A DNA stretch of 64,000 nucleotides from Cyanobacteria bacterium FACHB-63. Its GTDB lineage: Bacteria; Cyanobacteriota; Cyanobacteriia; Leptolyngbyales; Leptolyngbyaceae. The position numbers and the translations under genes are program-made. The notes under the pieces were generated by a model. The model saw nothing but the letters and a program-made list of their open reading frames with translations, was not told the DNA's origin and did not search any database. Of this stretch, positions 18,150 through 28,607 are shown in pieces. The stretch lies in the NCBI GenBank assembly GCA_014695255.1, contig JACJNX010000040.1, forward strand, positions 124,001 to 188,000, written 5' to 3'. Each line of letters starts with the position of its first letter. The stretch's first letter is position 1.

Positions 18150-18758
18150 CTACAGTTTAAGGTCGGGGTTTTCGCCTGCTTTAATCAGTTGATCTGCCGT
18201 GATGTGAATGCCAAATTCGCCGCCTAAATGCGCTCCCAGTGTTCCTTGCAAATACATAATCAAGAAAATCACAAGACCCGCAGCGATGTAGCTCCACTGT
18301 ACCTGACGCGCCATATCTTTTCGCCAAGCAAACCGCTGAAAGCCTCGCCACACGGTCATGGCAACAATCAAGGTTAACAGCACCACACCGCCAACCCCAT
18401 GCCAAGTCATTGTAGTTAATGCCTGCAATCCCCAACCACTGCGGACATCGGGGATCGGATCAGCCAGAAGCATTTCGTAAAAGCCAGAAGCAACCGTGAA
18501 AAACGTAATCACAGCCGCTCCGAGCATATTGAACCAACCGACATCGAATAATCCCGATCGCGTCACCGGAATCGAGAGATACTTAAACAGGGCTTTATCC
18601 ACCGGAAATAGCACCCCGACAATATCAAACGAAATCGCCACAATGAACAATCCCAAGGTTAAATGCACCAGATTGGGATGAATTGGAACTACATACGGTA
18701 AATGATTCGCTCCTAACTGATCTGCTAATTGATCAAGGAGTTCTGTTTTAGTCGTCAC
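18150..18758 (-). CDS. DUF2231 family membrane protein
   Basis: A 202-residue integral membrane protein with about four helices. The hallmark HPNLVH (about residue 27) lies at the start of the first helix, a second histidine sits in MTWHGVGG in a later helix, and the C-terminus has HLGGEFGIHIT. The start is GTG at 18758 with a strong GGAGGA site six bases upstream, overlapping the previous stop as GTGA; a much longer upstream frame is not credible. It is directly upstream of the oxidase genes. Paired membrane histidines make haem b binding possible, but this is inference. Confidence 0.82.
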   Translation of the reverse strand: MTTKTELLDQLADQLGANHLPYVVPIHPNLVHLTLGLFIVAISFDIVGVLFPVDKALFKYLSIPVTRSGLFDVGWFNMLGAAVITFFTVASGFYEMLLADPIPDVRSGWGLQALTTMTWHGVGGVVLLTLIVAMTVWRGFQRFAWRKDMARQVQWSYIAAGLVIFLIMYLQGTLGAHLGGEFGIHITADQLIKAGENPDLKL

Positions 18759-19255
18759 AGTTGTCCTCCTTTTATCGCTTCGACGACGGGAACAGAATGG
18801 AGTCCATAGACCCACACTAATAAGTCCCCTAAGTAAGTCTGAGCAATGACCAGTCCCACCAGTGCAACACTGGCAACAATATAAGGGGTTGGAAGCTGAG
18901 GCTTGTTTTGCATCCGGAGGACATAGCGCCATCCGGTTACAGCCGCCAAAATTCCAGACAGCGACCAACCCAAGATGGAATGTAAATTCAACGTCGAGAC
19001 AGCAGCATCATAAGGTTCTGCAAGTCCCGCTTCAATCTGTCCAAAAATGACGGCAATAAAGATAGAGACCGTGGCAAATACCAAGTTCCACCAACTGACC
19101 TCTGCTAGTTTTGGATTGCGCGTCAAGTAGCTGACCATATCGCAAACAAACGCGAACAATACCATCGCGATGACAAAATGCACCACGATGGGATGGATGG
19201 TATCGGGATACGGCAAATTATGCTCGTTGAGCGGTGGGAGAAGAGAGTCAAGCAC
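18755..19255 (-). CDS. DUF2231 family membrane protein
   Basis: A 166-residue membrane protein related in layout to the next gene. It has HPIVVH (about residue 21) at the start of helix 1, LNLHSILGW in helix 3 and four predicted helices. It starts at GTG 19255 with a GAG-type ribosome site. Its stop overlaps the start of the second DUF2231 gene, so the pair is coupled and may form a heteromer. It is the first gene of the six-gene terminal oxidase block, preceded by 347 bp of non-coding DNA. Confidence 0.82.
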   Translation of the reverse strand: MLDSLLPPLNEHNLPYPDTIHPIVVHFVIAMVLFAFVCDMVSYLTRNPKLAEVSWWNLVFATVSIFIAVIFGQIEAGLAEPYDAAVSTLNLHSILGWSLSGILAAVTGWRYVLRMQNKPQLPTPYIVASVALVGLVIAQTYLGDLLVWVYGLHSVPVVEAIKGGQL

Positions 19256-19602
19256 GAGTTCTCAAAGGTACAAACGACACTAGGAATAACTTAAGAGGCG
19301 ATCGCGCTGAAGTTGTGCGCTCCTTAGCAATGTTTTAATCTTTATCGGTCAATCGCTGGTTTGAAAATTCGGTGGTTTGAAAATCACAAGTGCATCAAAA
19401 CCATAGCGTAAGCATTTGATTCGAAAATCCATCTAGAGAAAGGCAGATTTGGCTCCAATATTCTCCTACTCGAAGTTTCTTAACAAATCTGTGTGCGACC
19501 TGAGCACAAATGAGTATCATGAATTACTTTTGAAGCTTCCTGGAATCGCTGATTTACTTTCTGTTGCAGTTCACAAGATTACCTATTCACGCTTAAAACG
19601 TT
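19256..19602. other. Intergenic region, divergent promoters
   Basis: This 347-bp stretch separates the oxidase operon from the beta-helix/SLH gene, which diverge from it. It holds a HIP1 octamer and a short direct repeat (GGTTTGAAAAT twice, around 19360-19385). A 65-codon frame crosses its end but overlaps the SLH gene in another frame and is not credible. Promoters for both directions must lie here; no element is clear enough to place. Confidence 0.5.
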
Positions 19603-21840
19603 ATGGTTCAAACAGGCTCTTCAATTCTCTTTGTCAATCCCAGTAGCGGTAATGATGGTGCTGCCGGAACGTCATCGGCTCCGCTTAAGACGATCGCCCG
19701 CGCCCTTCAACAAGCCCGCTCTGGTACTACGATTCAACTCGCTTCCGGCACCTATGGCACAGAGAGCGGTGAATTTTTCCCGATCGTGATCCCGTCTGGA
19801 GTGACGGTGATCGGCAACGAGTCGAATAAAGGCAGTGGAATTTTAGTTCAAGGAGGCGGGAACTTCTTGAGTCCGACTTGGGCAGGACAGAATATTACCT
19901 TCCGACTCGAAACCAATGCTCAGCTACGCGGTGTGACGGTGACAAATCCGAATTCGCGCGGAACAGGCGCTTGGGCAGAATCGACGGCCCCGACGATCGC
20001 GAATTGCACCTTCACTAACTGCAAACGCGAGGGTGTGTTTGCCACGGGAACGGCAAACCCGATCGTGACCGATTGCGTGTTTGTGCAAAATGATGCCAAC
20101 GGTGCTTCTTTTTCTCGCAACGCTAAAGGAGAATTTCGGCGCAATGTTTGCCAGAATACTGGATTCGGGCTTGCGATCGGCGATGATGCCGCGCCATTAA
20201 TCATTGAAAACCGAGTGTTTCAGAACCGCGCTGGAATCGTGTTGAGTAATGCAGCACGTCCGGTGTTGCGGGGCAATACGATCGAGCGAAATACCGAAAG
20301 CGGCGTTGTCATCTTAGCCAGCAGCGCCCCGAATTTAGGCAGCAGTCAAGATCCCGGCGGCAATACCATCCGCGATAACGGCGAGTTCGATCTGCAAAAT
20401 GCGACGAATCCCCAAATTACGATCGTCTCGGTCGGGAATCAATTAAATGCGTCGAGAGTTCAGGGCGCAGTTGATTTTGTCGTGAGTCAAGTCCCAACGC
20501 CCACTCCGACTCCAACTCCAGTTCCAACGCCCACTCCGACTCCAACACCCACCCCGACTCCAACTCCAGTTCCAACACCCACCCCGACTCCAACTCCAGT
20601 TCCAACACCCACCCCGACTCCAACACCCACCCCGACTCCAGTTCCAACACCGACTCCAACACCCACTCCGACGGCTGGATTGGCAGACATTCGTGGACAT
20701 TGGGCAGAAACATTTATTCAGGCGCTCGTCGGTCGGAATCTGATTACTGGATTTCCAGACAATACCTTTAAGCCAGAGAATTCATTAACTCGCGCTCAGT
20801 TTGCCGCGATCGTGGCAAAAAGTTTTAATCTGCCGCTGAAGCAACCTGCAACAAACTTCTCTGATGTGCCCTCAAATTTCTGGGCAGCAGAAGCGATCAC
20901 AAAAGCGAATCGCATGGGCTTTATTACTGGATTCCCAGATGGGACTTTCCGACCGGGCTTAAATCTCACTCGGACACAAGCGATCGTCGCGCTGGTTAAT
21001 GGACTAGGGCTAACAGGTGGAACATCGAGTCTATTAGCGTTGTACAGCGATCGCGCTCAGATTCCAAGCTTTGCCACTGATAAAGTCGCTGCCGCAACGC
21101 AGCGCCGCTTAGTGGTGAACTATCCGAATTTGTCACAACTGCGACCTTTGCAGGAAATTACCCGCGCTGAAGTGACGACGTTTATTTATCAATCGTTAGT
21201 GGCATTGAGTCAAGCACCGACGATCGCATCGGCTTACATTGTCAATCCTGATGCAACTAACATCGCCTTTATTGATGTCACCAATCATTGGGCAAAAGAT
21301 TTCATTCTGGGCTTATCCGATCAAAGCTTGATTCAAGGATTTGCCGATGGCACCTTTAAGCCGGATGCACCAATGACGCGCGCTCAGTATGCCACCTTGA
21401 TTGCGCGGGCATTCAATCCAGCACCAAAGCGGGCGGGAGTCAGCTTCCCGGATGTGCCTGGAGATTTCTGGGCAAGGAGTGCGATCGACCAAGCCTATCG
21501 CGCTGGCTTTATTTCCGGCTTCCCGGATGGAAGCTTTAAGCCGAATCAGAATGTCACACGACTGCAATTAGTCTTGTCGCTGACCAGTGGATTTAGCATT
21601 CCATCTGCCAATGCGAATATTTTGGCACTATTAGACGATCGCGCTGCAATTCCGCAATCGGTGCAAGATCGAGTAGCCGCAGCAGTTCAGGCAGATATCG
21701 TCGTGAACTATCCAAATCAGAAGCAGTTCAACCCGAACCGAGAAGCGACCCGCGCTGATGTTTCGGCAATGGTTTATCAAACGCTGCTCAGAGATGGACG
21801 AGTTGCATCGGTCGATTCTCCCTACATTGTGACCGCATAA
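19603..21840 (+). CDS. DUF1565 beta-helix protein with Pro-Thr linker and six SLH repeats
   Basis: A 745-residue surface-type protein. Residues about 8-260 form a right-handed parallel beta-helix (start [20 protein letters not shown] typical of DUF1565, then repeated short strands with N-x-I/V turns). Residues about 299-357 are a [10 protein letters not shown] linker. Residues about 358-745 contain six S-layer homology units, for example [14 protein letters not shown] with [11 protein letters not shown], arranged as two triplets. SLH modules bind cell-wall polymers, while the helix domain may bind or cleave a polysaccharide. No signal peptide is present at this ATG and the upstream frame does not offer one, so the export route is unclear. 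Confidence 0.88.
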   Translation: MVQTGSSILFVNPSSGNDGAAGTSSAPLKTIARALQQARSGTTIQLASGTYGTESGEFFPIVIPSGVTVIGNESNKGSGILVQGGGNFLSPTWAGQNITFRLETNAQLRGVTVTNPNSRGTGAWAESTAPTIANCTFTNCKREGVFATGTANPIVTDCVFVQNDANGASFSRNAKGEFRRNVCQNTGFGLAIGDDAAPLIIENRVFQNRAGIVLSNAARPVLRGNTIERNTESGVVILASSAPNLGSSQDPGGNTIRDNGEFDLQNATNPQITIVSVGNQLNASRVQGAVDFVVSQVPTPTPTPTPVPTPTPTPTPTPTPTPVPTPTPTPTPVPTPTPTPTPTPTPVPTPTPTPTPTAGLADIRGHWAETFIQALVGRNLITGFPDNTFKPENSLTRAQFAAIVAKSFNLPLKQPATNFSDVPSNFWAAEAITKANRMGFITGFPDGTFRPGLNLTRTQAIVALVNGLGLTGGTSSLLALYSDRAQIPSFATDKVAAATQRRLVVNYPNLSQLRPLQEITRAEVTTFIYQSLVALSQAPTIASAYIVNPDATNIAFIDVTNHWAKDFILGLSDQSLIQGFADGTFKPDAPMTRAQYATLIARAFNPAPKRAGVSFPDVPGDFWARSAIDQAYRAGFISGFPDGSFKPNQNVTRLQLVLSLTSGFSIPSANANILALLDDRAAIPQSVQDRVAAAVQADIVVNYPNQKQFNPNREATRADVSAMVYQTLLRDGRVASVDSPYIVTA
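20499..20672 (+). repeat. In-gene tandem repeat coding the Pro-Thr linker
   Basis: About 174 bp built from the six-base unit CCNACN (CCAACA, CCGACT, CCCACT), arranged in higher-order blocks of about 30 bp ending in CCAGTTCCAACA. It encodes alternating Pro-Thr with periodic Pro-Val-Pro. Such repeats change length readily by slippage, always keeping frame if whole units move. Confidence 0.85.
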
Positions 21841-21860
21841 ACGTGACCGCGTAAATCGAG

Positions 21861-21897
21861 AGCGGCGAGATTGGGCTTGCTCAAATCGCCGCTTTAT
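21861..21897 (+). terminator. Terminator of the SLH gene
   Basis: AGCGGCGA at 21861-21868 pairs with TCGCCGCT at 21886-21893, and the inner GATTG/CAAAT can extend the stem. It is followed by TTATCT. It lies 20 bases after the stop codon. Confidence 0.6.
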
Positions 21898-21986
21898 CTG
21901 CATTACAGCCTTGTTACCAAAAGGTTGACGCTTGCAAGGAAATTCCGACAGAGTAAGATGAAAGGGACAGTTACATCCCTGTGCCC

Positions 21987-22862
21987 ATGAACCGCCAAGA
22001 TCAGTTTCTCGATACAGCCCTTGGTCTTGTCTCGACCCAAAGTTTTCCCGCGATCGTGGGCACTGCCGACATGATGCTGAAATCATCCGGTGTGACGCTG
22101 GTTGGCTATGAAATGATCGGCGGCGGCTACTGTACGGCGGTGGTGCGCGGCGGCATTTCGGATGTGCGGTTGGCGGTGGAAGTGGGAGCCGAAACCGTTG
22201 CACAATTCGGCATGAAGGTTTCAACTGTAATTATTCCGCGTCCAATGCCAAATTTGGATGAAGTGTTACCGATCGGCAGTAAGCTTGCCGCAATGATTGG
22301 CAAACATAGTACCAATCAATTTAGTAATCTCGCAGTTGGGTTGCTTGAAACTCGCGGTTTTCCGGCAATGGTGGCAGCCGCAGACGCAATGCTCAAGTCT
22401 GCGGATGTAACGTTGACGGCGTATCACACGATCGGTGATGGCTTGTGTACGGCAATCATTCGCGGAACTGTAGCAAATGTGGCGATGGCGGTGGAAGTCG
22501 GAATGCAGGAGGCTGAACGAGTCGGAGAACTGCATTCTGTCATGGTGATTCCGAGAGCGCTGGACGATTTGGATCAGACCTTACCGATCGCAACGTGTTG
22601 GGTCGAAGAACTCCAGCCGCTACAAATTCCAATCACGGTCAAGGAAGTCGAGAAGCCACTGGTGGCTTTGCCAGAGTTGGTTGAGCTTCAGCCGTTAGAA
22701 TTGCCTGCACAGGTTGAGAGGGCATTACCGCAAGCACAGGCAGCCGAGTTTGAGCCGACTGAGAAAGAAGCGATCGAGGTTGAACGGACGATCGAGCCTA
22801 CAGAGAAACAAGCCATTGAGCTTGAGATCGAGCAGTCAGATGAGGGTGACGATCAGGCTTAA
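21987..22862 (+). CDS. ccmO: Carboxysome shell protein CcmO (tandem BMC domains)
   Basis: Shell protein of the beta-carboxysome containing two fused bacterial microcompartment (BMC) domains, residues about 8-95 (ALGLVSTQSFPAIVGTADMML) and about 112-200 (AVGLLETRGFPAMVAAADAML). Two such chains per hexamer-like trimer build shell facets. A C-terminal extension of about 90 residues is acidic and contains a repeated EPTEK-AIE element. I chose the ATG at 21987; a GTG six bases earlier is in frame. As in many cyanobacteria, ccmO is not next to the main ccmKLMN cluster here. Confidence 0.9.
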   Translation: MNRQDQFLDTALGLVSTQSFPAIVGTADMMLKSSGVTLVGYEMIGGGYCTAVVRGGISDVRLAVEVGAETVAQFGMKVSTVIIPRPMPNLDEVLPIGSKLAAMIGKHSTNQFSNLAVGLLETRGFPAMVAAADAMLKSADVTLTAYHTIGDGLCTAIIRGTVANVAMAVEVGMQEAERVGELHSVMVIPRALDDLDQTLPIATCWVEELQPLQIPITVKEVEKPLVALPELVELQPLELPAQVERALPQAQAAEFEPTEKEAIEVERTIEPTEKQAIELEIEQSDEGDDQA

Positions 22863-23005
22863 CTCTGTGCAAATTCGTAGATGGGAAAATCATTCGAGAA
22901 GAACGAATCAACCCTGCTTGCTAGCTCTCAGAATAATGGCTTCTAGCCCTAACAGAAAGTAACGCGGAGTTCTTCCAATGGCAATCAAAGCGATCGCGTA
23001 AACTC

Positions 23006-23506
23006 TTAGTTCTTTGCTAAAAATGCTTCATGAAACATGACAACGCCTTGTGGAACCTTTTCGTTAAACGGCAAGGCAAGGAAAACCTCTTGAGGAACTC
23101 CCTCAAGAATCAGCCCTGGATAATTCCGAAAACCGAACCGGCTATAGTATTTGGGATCACCCAGAAGAGCGCAACCTTGAGCGCCCACCTCTTTCAGCAA
23201 GGACAACCCTTCATTGATCAGTGATTTTCCAATGCCTTGCTTCTGATACTCCGGTAATACAGAAACTGGGCCGAGGCCATACCAGTCTCTTGTACCGTCA
23301 GAAATTGTTACAGGCGAAAAGGCAATATGCCCGACAACTCGCCCATCAATCTCCGCTACAAGCGAGATAGTCAGTGCGCCAGCGGCACGTAATGAGTTTA
23401 TTATGAATTGCTCTGTGTGGTTGCTGATTGGAAGCGTTTTGAAGGCAGCGATTGTGACTTGAGTGATTGCCTCAGTATCTGACGCTGTTTCTTTTCTTAT
23501 GATCAT
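23006..23506 (-). CDS. GNAT family N-acetyltransferase (YhbS-like)
   Basis: A 166-residue acetyltransferase. The acetyl-CoA site is VLPEYQKQGIGKSLINEGL (about residues 84-102), preceded by DWYGLGPVSV and followed by GDPKYYSRFGFRN, the block characteristic of YhbS-type putative acetyltransferases. Substrate unknown. It is a single gene; its ATG at 23506 lies 64 bp downstream of a small unassigned gap before por. Confidence 0.85.
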   Translation of the reverse strand: MIIRKETASDTEAITQVTIAAFKTLPISNHTEQFIINSLRAAGALTISLVAEIDGRVVGHIAFSPVTISDGTRDWYGLGPVSVLPEYQKQGIGKSLINEGLSLLKEVGAQGCALLGDPKYYSRFGFRNYPGLILEGVPQEVFLALPFNEKVPQGVVMFHEAFLAKN

Positions 23507-23655
23507 TTCAAGCTCCCACGAGGTTGGATTGCTTAATCTCCTTACAACGATCGCTTCAAGTTTTTCTTGATCCTTCCACTACAATCCACTTTTCACTGAT
23601 GATAGAGGACGATCGGCAAAATACAAAAAGCATTCCAGCGATCGCCCTCTATCCA

Positions 23656-24657
<1,002 letters not shown>

Positions 24658-24846
24658 TCATGTTCCCATAAAGCGCGATCGCCGAATTCGTGTCGAGCCG
24701 TTACAAAATATTGAGTAAAACCCGCGATTTCGTTGCAATTTCGCAATCTAATTTGCGATCGCGGCAACTTTTTGCGTCAAGTTGGTCGCACAATGAGAAC
24801 AGAAGTTCGGGAAAACGTTTTTATTTGTCCCTCTTTTTCTGCCGCT

Positions 24847-26739
24847 ATGGATGCCACGCTTGAACTTACTTTGCAGATCGTCGTAACCGTGATGGCGGGA
24901 ATTGGCGCTCAGGTGGTGGCAGAATGGCTAAAAATTCCAGCGATCGTGTTTTTGCTGCTGTTTGGGGTGATTCTGGGAGCGAGTGGGCTGAATTGGCTGC
25001 ACCCGGATCAGTTGGGCACAGGATTAGAGGTGCTGATTGCGCTGTTAGTAGCGGTGATTTTGTTTGAGGGTGGGTTTAATCTGCAATTGAGGGAACTCGA
25101 TCGCGTGTCAGGTAGCTTGCGGAATTTGGTGACGATCGGGGTGTTGATTTCGATTTTGGGGGGCGCGATCGCAGCGCATACGTTAAGTGAATTTCCCTGG
25201 TCGATCTCGTTTGTGTATGCGGCGTTGGTGGTGGTGACGGGACCTGTGGTGATTAACTCGCTGCTGCGGTATGTGAGAGTCGATCGACAGGTGGCAACGC
25301 TTTTAGAAGGAGAGGGGGTGTTGATTGATCCGATCGGCGCGATTCTAGCGGTGGTAGTGCTGAATGTGGTGCTGAATGGACAGTCAGATTTGATCGGTGT
25401 TGCGATCGATTTGATTGTACGGTTGGGAATTGGGGCAGGAATTGGCGCGATCGGGGCAGGATTGATGGGCGCTTTGTTAAGAAGAGCGACGTTTTTATCG
25501 GATGATCTCAAAACGCTGGTAGTGCTGGCGGGATTGTGGGGATTGTTTGGGTTGGCGCAGACGATTCGCAGTGAAGCAGGATTGATGGCGACAGTGGTTG
25601 CCGGGATTGTATTGCGGGCGTTTGCGCTACCGGAAGAACGATTGCTCAAGCGATTTAAGGGACAGTTAACCACGCTAGCGGTTTCGGTATTGTTTATCTT
25701 ATTGTCGGCAGATTTATCGATTCCAGGAATCTTTGCGCTGGGTTGGGGTGGATTGTTAACGGTATTCGCGCTGATGTTCGTTGTGCGCCCCTTAAATGTA
25801 TTCGCTTGTACGTGGAATAGCAATTTGAATTGGCGACAAAAAATCTTTCTCAGTTGGGTTGCGCCTCGTGGAATTATTGCGGCTTCTGTAGCATCGATTT
25901 TTGCAATTTTGTTAACGCAACGCGGGATTAACGGCGGTGATTCAATTAAAGCGCTGGTATTTTTGACGATTATATTGACGGTCGTATTACAGTCTGTGAG
26001 CGCACAAGCGATCGCTAACCTATTAAAAATCACTGCAGAAGATACAACAGGTGCTGTGATTGTCGGTTGCAGTCCGCTAAGTTTGCTGATTGCGCGATTG
26101 TTTCGCGATCGGGGAGAGTCGGTTGCGCTGATTGATACTGAACCTGATTCTTATCCCACTGATGCAGATCTCAGAGTGTTTATCAGCAGTGCTTTAGATA
26201 CCGATGTCTTAGAAGAAGCGGGACTTGCTGCTGTCGGAACATTTCTGGCGATGACGAACAATGGCGAAGTGAATTTGGTGCTGGCGCAACGAGCGATCGA
26301 AGAATTTTCGCCGCCGCGTGTTCTCTCGGTTTTTCCCTCAGATTCTGCCGCTTCAATGAAAATTCAGCCTGCATTTGCGCCGCAGTTTAACCTGAAAACC
26401 TGGAATCAGTTTTTATCCGATAGCGCAGTTAAGCTGGGTGAAACTGAGTTTAACGAAGAGAATTTTGAGGTGCAGCAAGCTCGGCTTCGATCGATGGCTG
26501 AAGCAGAAACGCTGTTACCTGTTTTGCTGGAGCGTGATCAGAGCCTACAGGTTTGTCCAGCAGACCTAACTTGGCAGGTGGGCGATCGGTTAATTTACTT
26601 ACTGCACGATCCAAAACCGAAATTGCTCAAGGTTCTAGGTGGCTCAAATCAGACGCGATTGACGTTAGAGAAGCTGCCTGAAATCGAGGAAATTCCAGAA
26701 GAACTAGAGATTAATATAGAGAATTGCAAAACCTCATAA
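24847..26739 (+). CDS. Na+(K+)/H+ antiporter of the CPA1/NhaP type with C-terminal RCK-like domain
   Basis: A cation/proton exchanger of about 630 residues. The N-terminal two thirds hold roughly 12 membrane helices of the Na+/H+ exchanger domain, including VILFEGGFNLQLREL, LLEGEGVLIDPIGAILAVV (the acidic residues of the transport site) and SWVAPRGIIAASVASIFA. From about residue 395 a TrkA-N/RCK-like Rossmann domain (VIVGCSPLSLLIARLFRDRGESVALIDTE) and a TrkA-C-like tail suggest regulation by nucleotide or ion. The start at ATG 24847 (MDATLELTLQI) places the first helix correctly; earlier in-frame TTG 24733 and ATG 24793 add a non-membrane leader unlikely to be coding. Confidence 0.88.
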   Translation: MDATLELTLQIVVTVMAGIGAQVVAEWLKIPAIVFLLLFGVILGASGLNWLHPDQLGTGLEVLIALLVAVILFEGGFNLQLRELDRVSGSLRNLVTIGVLISILGGAIAAHTLSEFPWSISFVYAALVVVTGPVVINSLLRYVRVDRQVATLLEGEGVLIDPIGAILAVVVLNVVLNGQSDLIGVAIDLIVRLGIGAGIGAIGAGLMGALLRRATFLSDDLKTLVVLAGLWGLFGLAQTIRSEAGLMATVVAGIVLRAFALPEERLLKRFKGQLTTLAVSVLFILLSADLSIPGIFALGWGGLLTVFALMFVVRPLNVFACTWNSNLNWRQKIFLSWVAPRGIIAASVASIFAILLTQRGINGGDSIKALVFLTIILTVVLQSVSAQAIANLLKITAEDTTGAVIVGCSPLSLLIARLFRDRGESVALIDTEPDSYPTDADLRVFISSALDTDVLEEAGLAAVGTFLAMTNNGEVNLVLAQRAIEEFSPPRVLSVFPSDSAASMKIQPAFAPQFNLKTWNQFLSDSAVKLGETEFNEENFEVQQARLRSMAEAETLLPVLLERDQSLQVCPADLTWQVGDRLIYLLHDPKPKLLKVLGGSNQTRLTLEKLPEIEEIPEELEINIENCKTS

Positions 26740-26801
26740 GGTTTGAGGATAAAATCCGCTAATTTAAGAACATTAAAGCTCCTTAACCTCTCATTCCGCA
26801 T

Positions 26802-27239
26802 ATGAGAATTCAATTAGACCGAAAGTTAACAATCTGTCCTAAAAATCTGCTCTGCACTATCCGCAACACTCGCTTTGAGATGGGTAAAATTCGGCTCTTA
26901 CTCTACACCGATCGCGGATTGCTTCTCGGCGATATTTCTCCGGAGTGCCTCAAGTTTTCTTCTGCTGAAATTCGCTCTAGGCTGCGAGAAAGAGCTTGCA
27001 CCCTGCTGCAAGACGATGATATTACACCCAATGACAGCATTAGAGAACGCGCTCTTGAACTTTTACAAGCGGCGCAAGAAGACGTGAAATTTCCAACCCC
27101 ATTGGACTGGTGGTTTAAGAAGTTTGAGATTTTTTCCGAAGAATCACAAGAAATCGAAGCCACTCGCACTGGACTCTCTGACTATTATTTGATGGAGCGA
27201 TCGCGCTTGCAAAAGATTCTTGACGACGATCGCGACTAA
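26802..27239 (+). CDS. Conserved hypothetical protein
   Basis: A 145-residue soluble, charged protein with no family recognised. The N-terminal 60 residues look like short beta strands (KIRLLLYTDRGLLLGDIS), followed by helices rich in Glu and Arg (ALELLQAAQEDVKFPTPLDWWFKKFEIF). It starts 62 bases after the antiporter stop and may be cotranscribed with it. An internal ATG at 26880 (MGKIRLLL) is an alternative start. Confidence 0.55.
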   Translation: MRIQLDRKLTICPKNLLCTIRNTRFEMGKIRLLLYTDRGLLLGDISPECLKFSSAEIRSRLRERACTLLQDDDITPNDSIRERALELLQAAQEDVKFPTPLDWWFKKFEIFSEESQEIEATRTGLSDYYLMERSRLQKILDDDRD

Positions 27240-27290
27240 CTCAAACACACAACCCAAAGCCACAACCCAAACCTAAAGCGATTTGCGCTA

Positions 27291-28577
27291 GTGTTGAGGA
27301 GTGGTGATGGACACTTGATCGTGATACCGCTTCAGAAATTAACGGCTTCTTTTGGGTTGGCAATGCTGTGTGTGTTGCCCTTGTCCGGTTGTTCTAACCT
27401 TCCCGGTGCAAGCTCGCTGCGGGATTCGCTTGCGGCTGACCCGCGACTTGGTGGATCGCCGAGTCCGCAAGCTTCGAGTCAACCGATCGTCCAGTTGCCC
27501 TCGAAGTTCCCGGCAGAAATTCCTAAGTATCCCAATGCCACGCTGATTGATGCCCAATCAACGGGTGAACTCCCCACTGAGCAAAGTGCTGATTTGGTGA
27601 CTCGATGGAAAAGCTCGGATGCTCGCGATCGCGTGTTTGGTTTCTACCGCGATGAACTGCAAAAGAACGGGTGGACGCTCGAGCAGCAGAACGCGGATCA
27701 AGGGCAGTTAATTGCATCGCGGCAGGGGTTGAAAGTCGCGATCGGCATTCAGTCAGAGCAGAACGGAACGAATTTTACGATCGAAACGAAGTCCGAAGCG
27801 AATCAAACGCCAAACACCGCACTAAAACCCGGTGATCCTAACTTTGTTGGACCTGTGCCGCAGACTAATGCTGCTCCACCTGCGAATACTTCTAGCACTC
27901 AATTTTCTGACCTGGATAAAGCACCGCAGGAACTCCGCAGCTATCTCAAAGACCTCGCTCAGCTTGGCATCTTCGACGCTCAAGCAAAGGCAAACAATAA
28001 CCGCTTTGACCCGAATAAAAACATTACTCGCCGCGTTTACGCCCGCTGGCTTGTGACGGCAAACAATCGGATTTACAGCGATCGTCCCGCTCGTCAAATT
28101 CGGTTAGCGGTCAATACGGGGCAATCTGCGTTCCGGGATGTCAATGCCAAAGATCCAGATTTCGGGGTGATTCAAGGGTTGGCAGAAGCGGGATTAATTC
28201 CAAGTCGGCTGTCTGGAAATAGTGGAGCGGCATTATTTCGCCCAGATGCGCCTTTGAGTCGAGAAGACTTGATTTTGTGGAAGATTCCGGTGGATACGCG
28301 GCAAGCGCTACCGAATGCGACGATCGAATCTGTGAAGCAATCTTGGGGATTTCAGGATGCCGATCGCATCGATCCAAAAGCACTCAGAGCCGTATATGCT
28401 GATTTCCAGAATGGCGATCAATCTAACATTCGACGCGCTTTTGGCTACACGACCCTATTTCAGCCCAAACGTCCGGTGACTCGTGCGGAAGCGGCGGCGG
28501 TACTTTGGTACTTTGGATTTCAAGGAGATGGGATTTCTGCCCAAGATGCGTTGAAAGGGGGAGCAAAGCCCGGATAA
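27291..28577 (+). CDS. SLH-domain lipoprotein
   Basis: A 428-residue exported protein with a hydrophobic signal and a lipobox (LSGC, about residue 34). A first domain (about residues 60-165) contains WKSSDARDRVFGFYRDELQKNGW, like proteins annotated as SLH-domain or DUF-type cell-surface lipoproteins. The second half carries S-layer homology-like units (FSDLDKAPQELRSYLKDLAQLGIF, NNRFDPNKNITRRVYARWL, FRDVNAKDPDFGVIQGLAEAGLI, FQPKRPVTRAEAAAVLWYF). The start is uncertain: GTG 27291 gives an over-long leader, and GTG 27321 or TTG 27315 would give a standard 24-26 residue lipoprotein signal. The next gene starts 30 bases on. Confidence 0.78.
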   Translation: MLRSGDGHLIVIPLQKLTASFGLAMLCVLPLSGCSNLPGASSLRDSLAADPRLGGSPSPQASSQPIVQLPSKFPAEIPKYPNATLIDAQSTGELPTEQSADLVTRWKSSDARDRVFGFYRDELQKNGWTLEQQNADQGQLIASRQGLKVAIGIQSEQNGTNFTIETKSEANQTPNTALKPGDPNFVGPVPQTNAAPPANTSSTQFSDLDKAPQELRSYLKDLAQLGIFDAQAKANNNRFDPNKNITRRVYARWLVTANNRIYSDRPARQIRLAVNTGQSAFRDVNAKDPDFGVIQGLAEAGLIPSRLSGNSGAALFRPDAPLSREDLILWKIPVDTRQALPNATIESVKQSWGFQDADRIDPKALRAVYADFQNGDQSNIRRAFGYTTLFQPKRPVTRAEAAAVLWYFGFQGDGISAQDALKGGAKPG

Positions 28578-28607
28578 TGTTTCTGGACAGAAAGTGATCT
28601 TACGATT

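Noticed and set aside
18759-18968. N-terminal extension of the second DUF2231 gene
   Set aside because: The extra 70 codons read the upstream DUF2231 gene in another frame; the GTG at 18758 with GGAGGA is the start.
19449-19646. 65-codon plus-strand frame before the SLH gene
   Set aside because: It overlaps the SLH start by 44 bases in another frame, has no ribosome site and no similarity I recognise.
20487-20690. Minus-strand Gly-Val repeat protein
   Set aside because: It is the complement of the Pro-Thr linker repeat of the SLH gene and has no start context.
25008-26033. Long (341-codon) minus-strand frame within the antiporter gene
   Set aside because: It is fully antisense to a recognisable antiporter, has Ser/Thr/Asn/Pro-rich composition typical of shadow frames and no family features.
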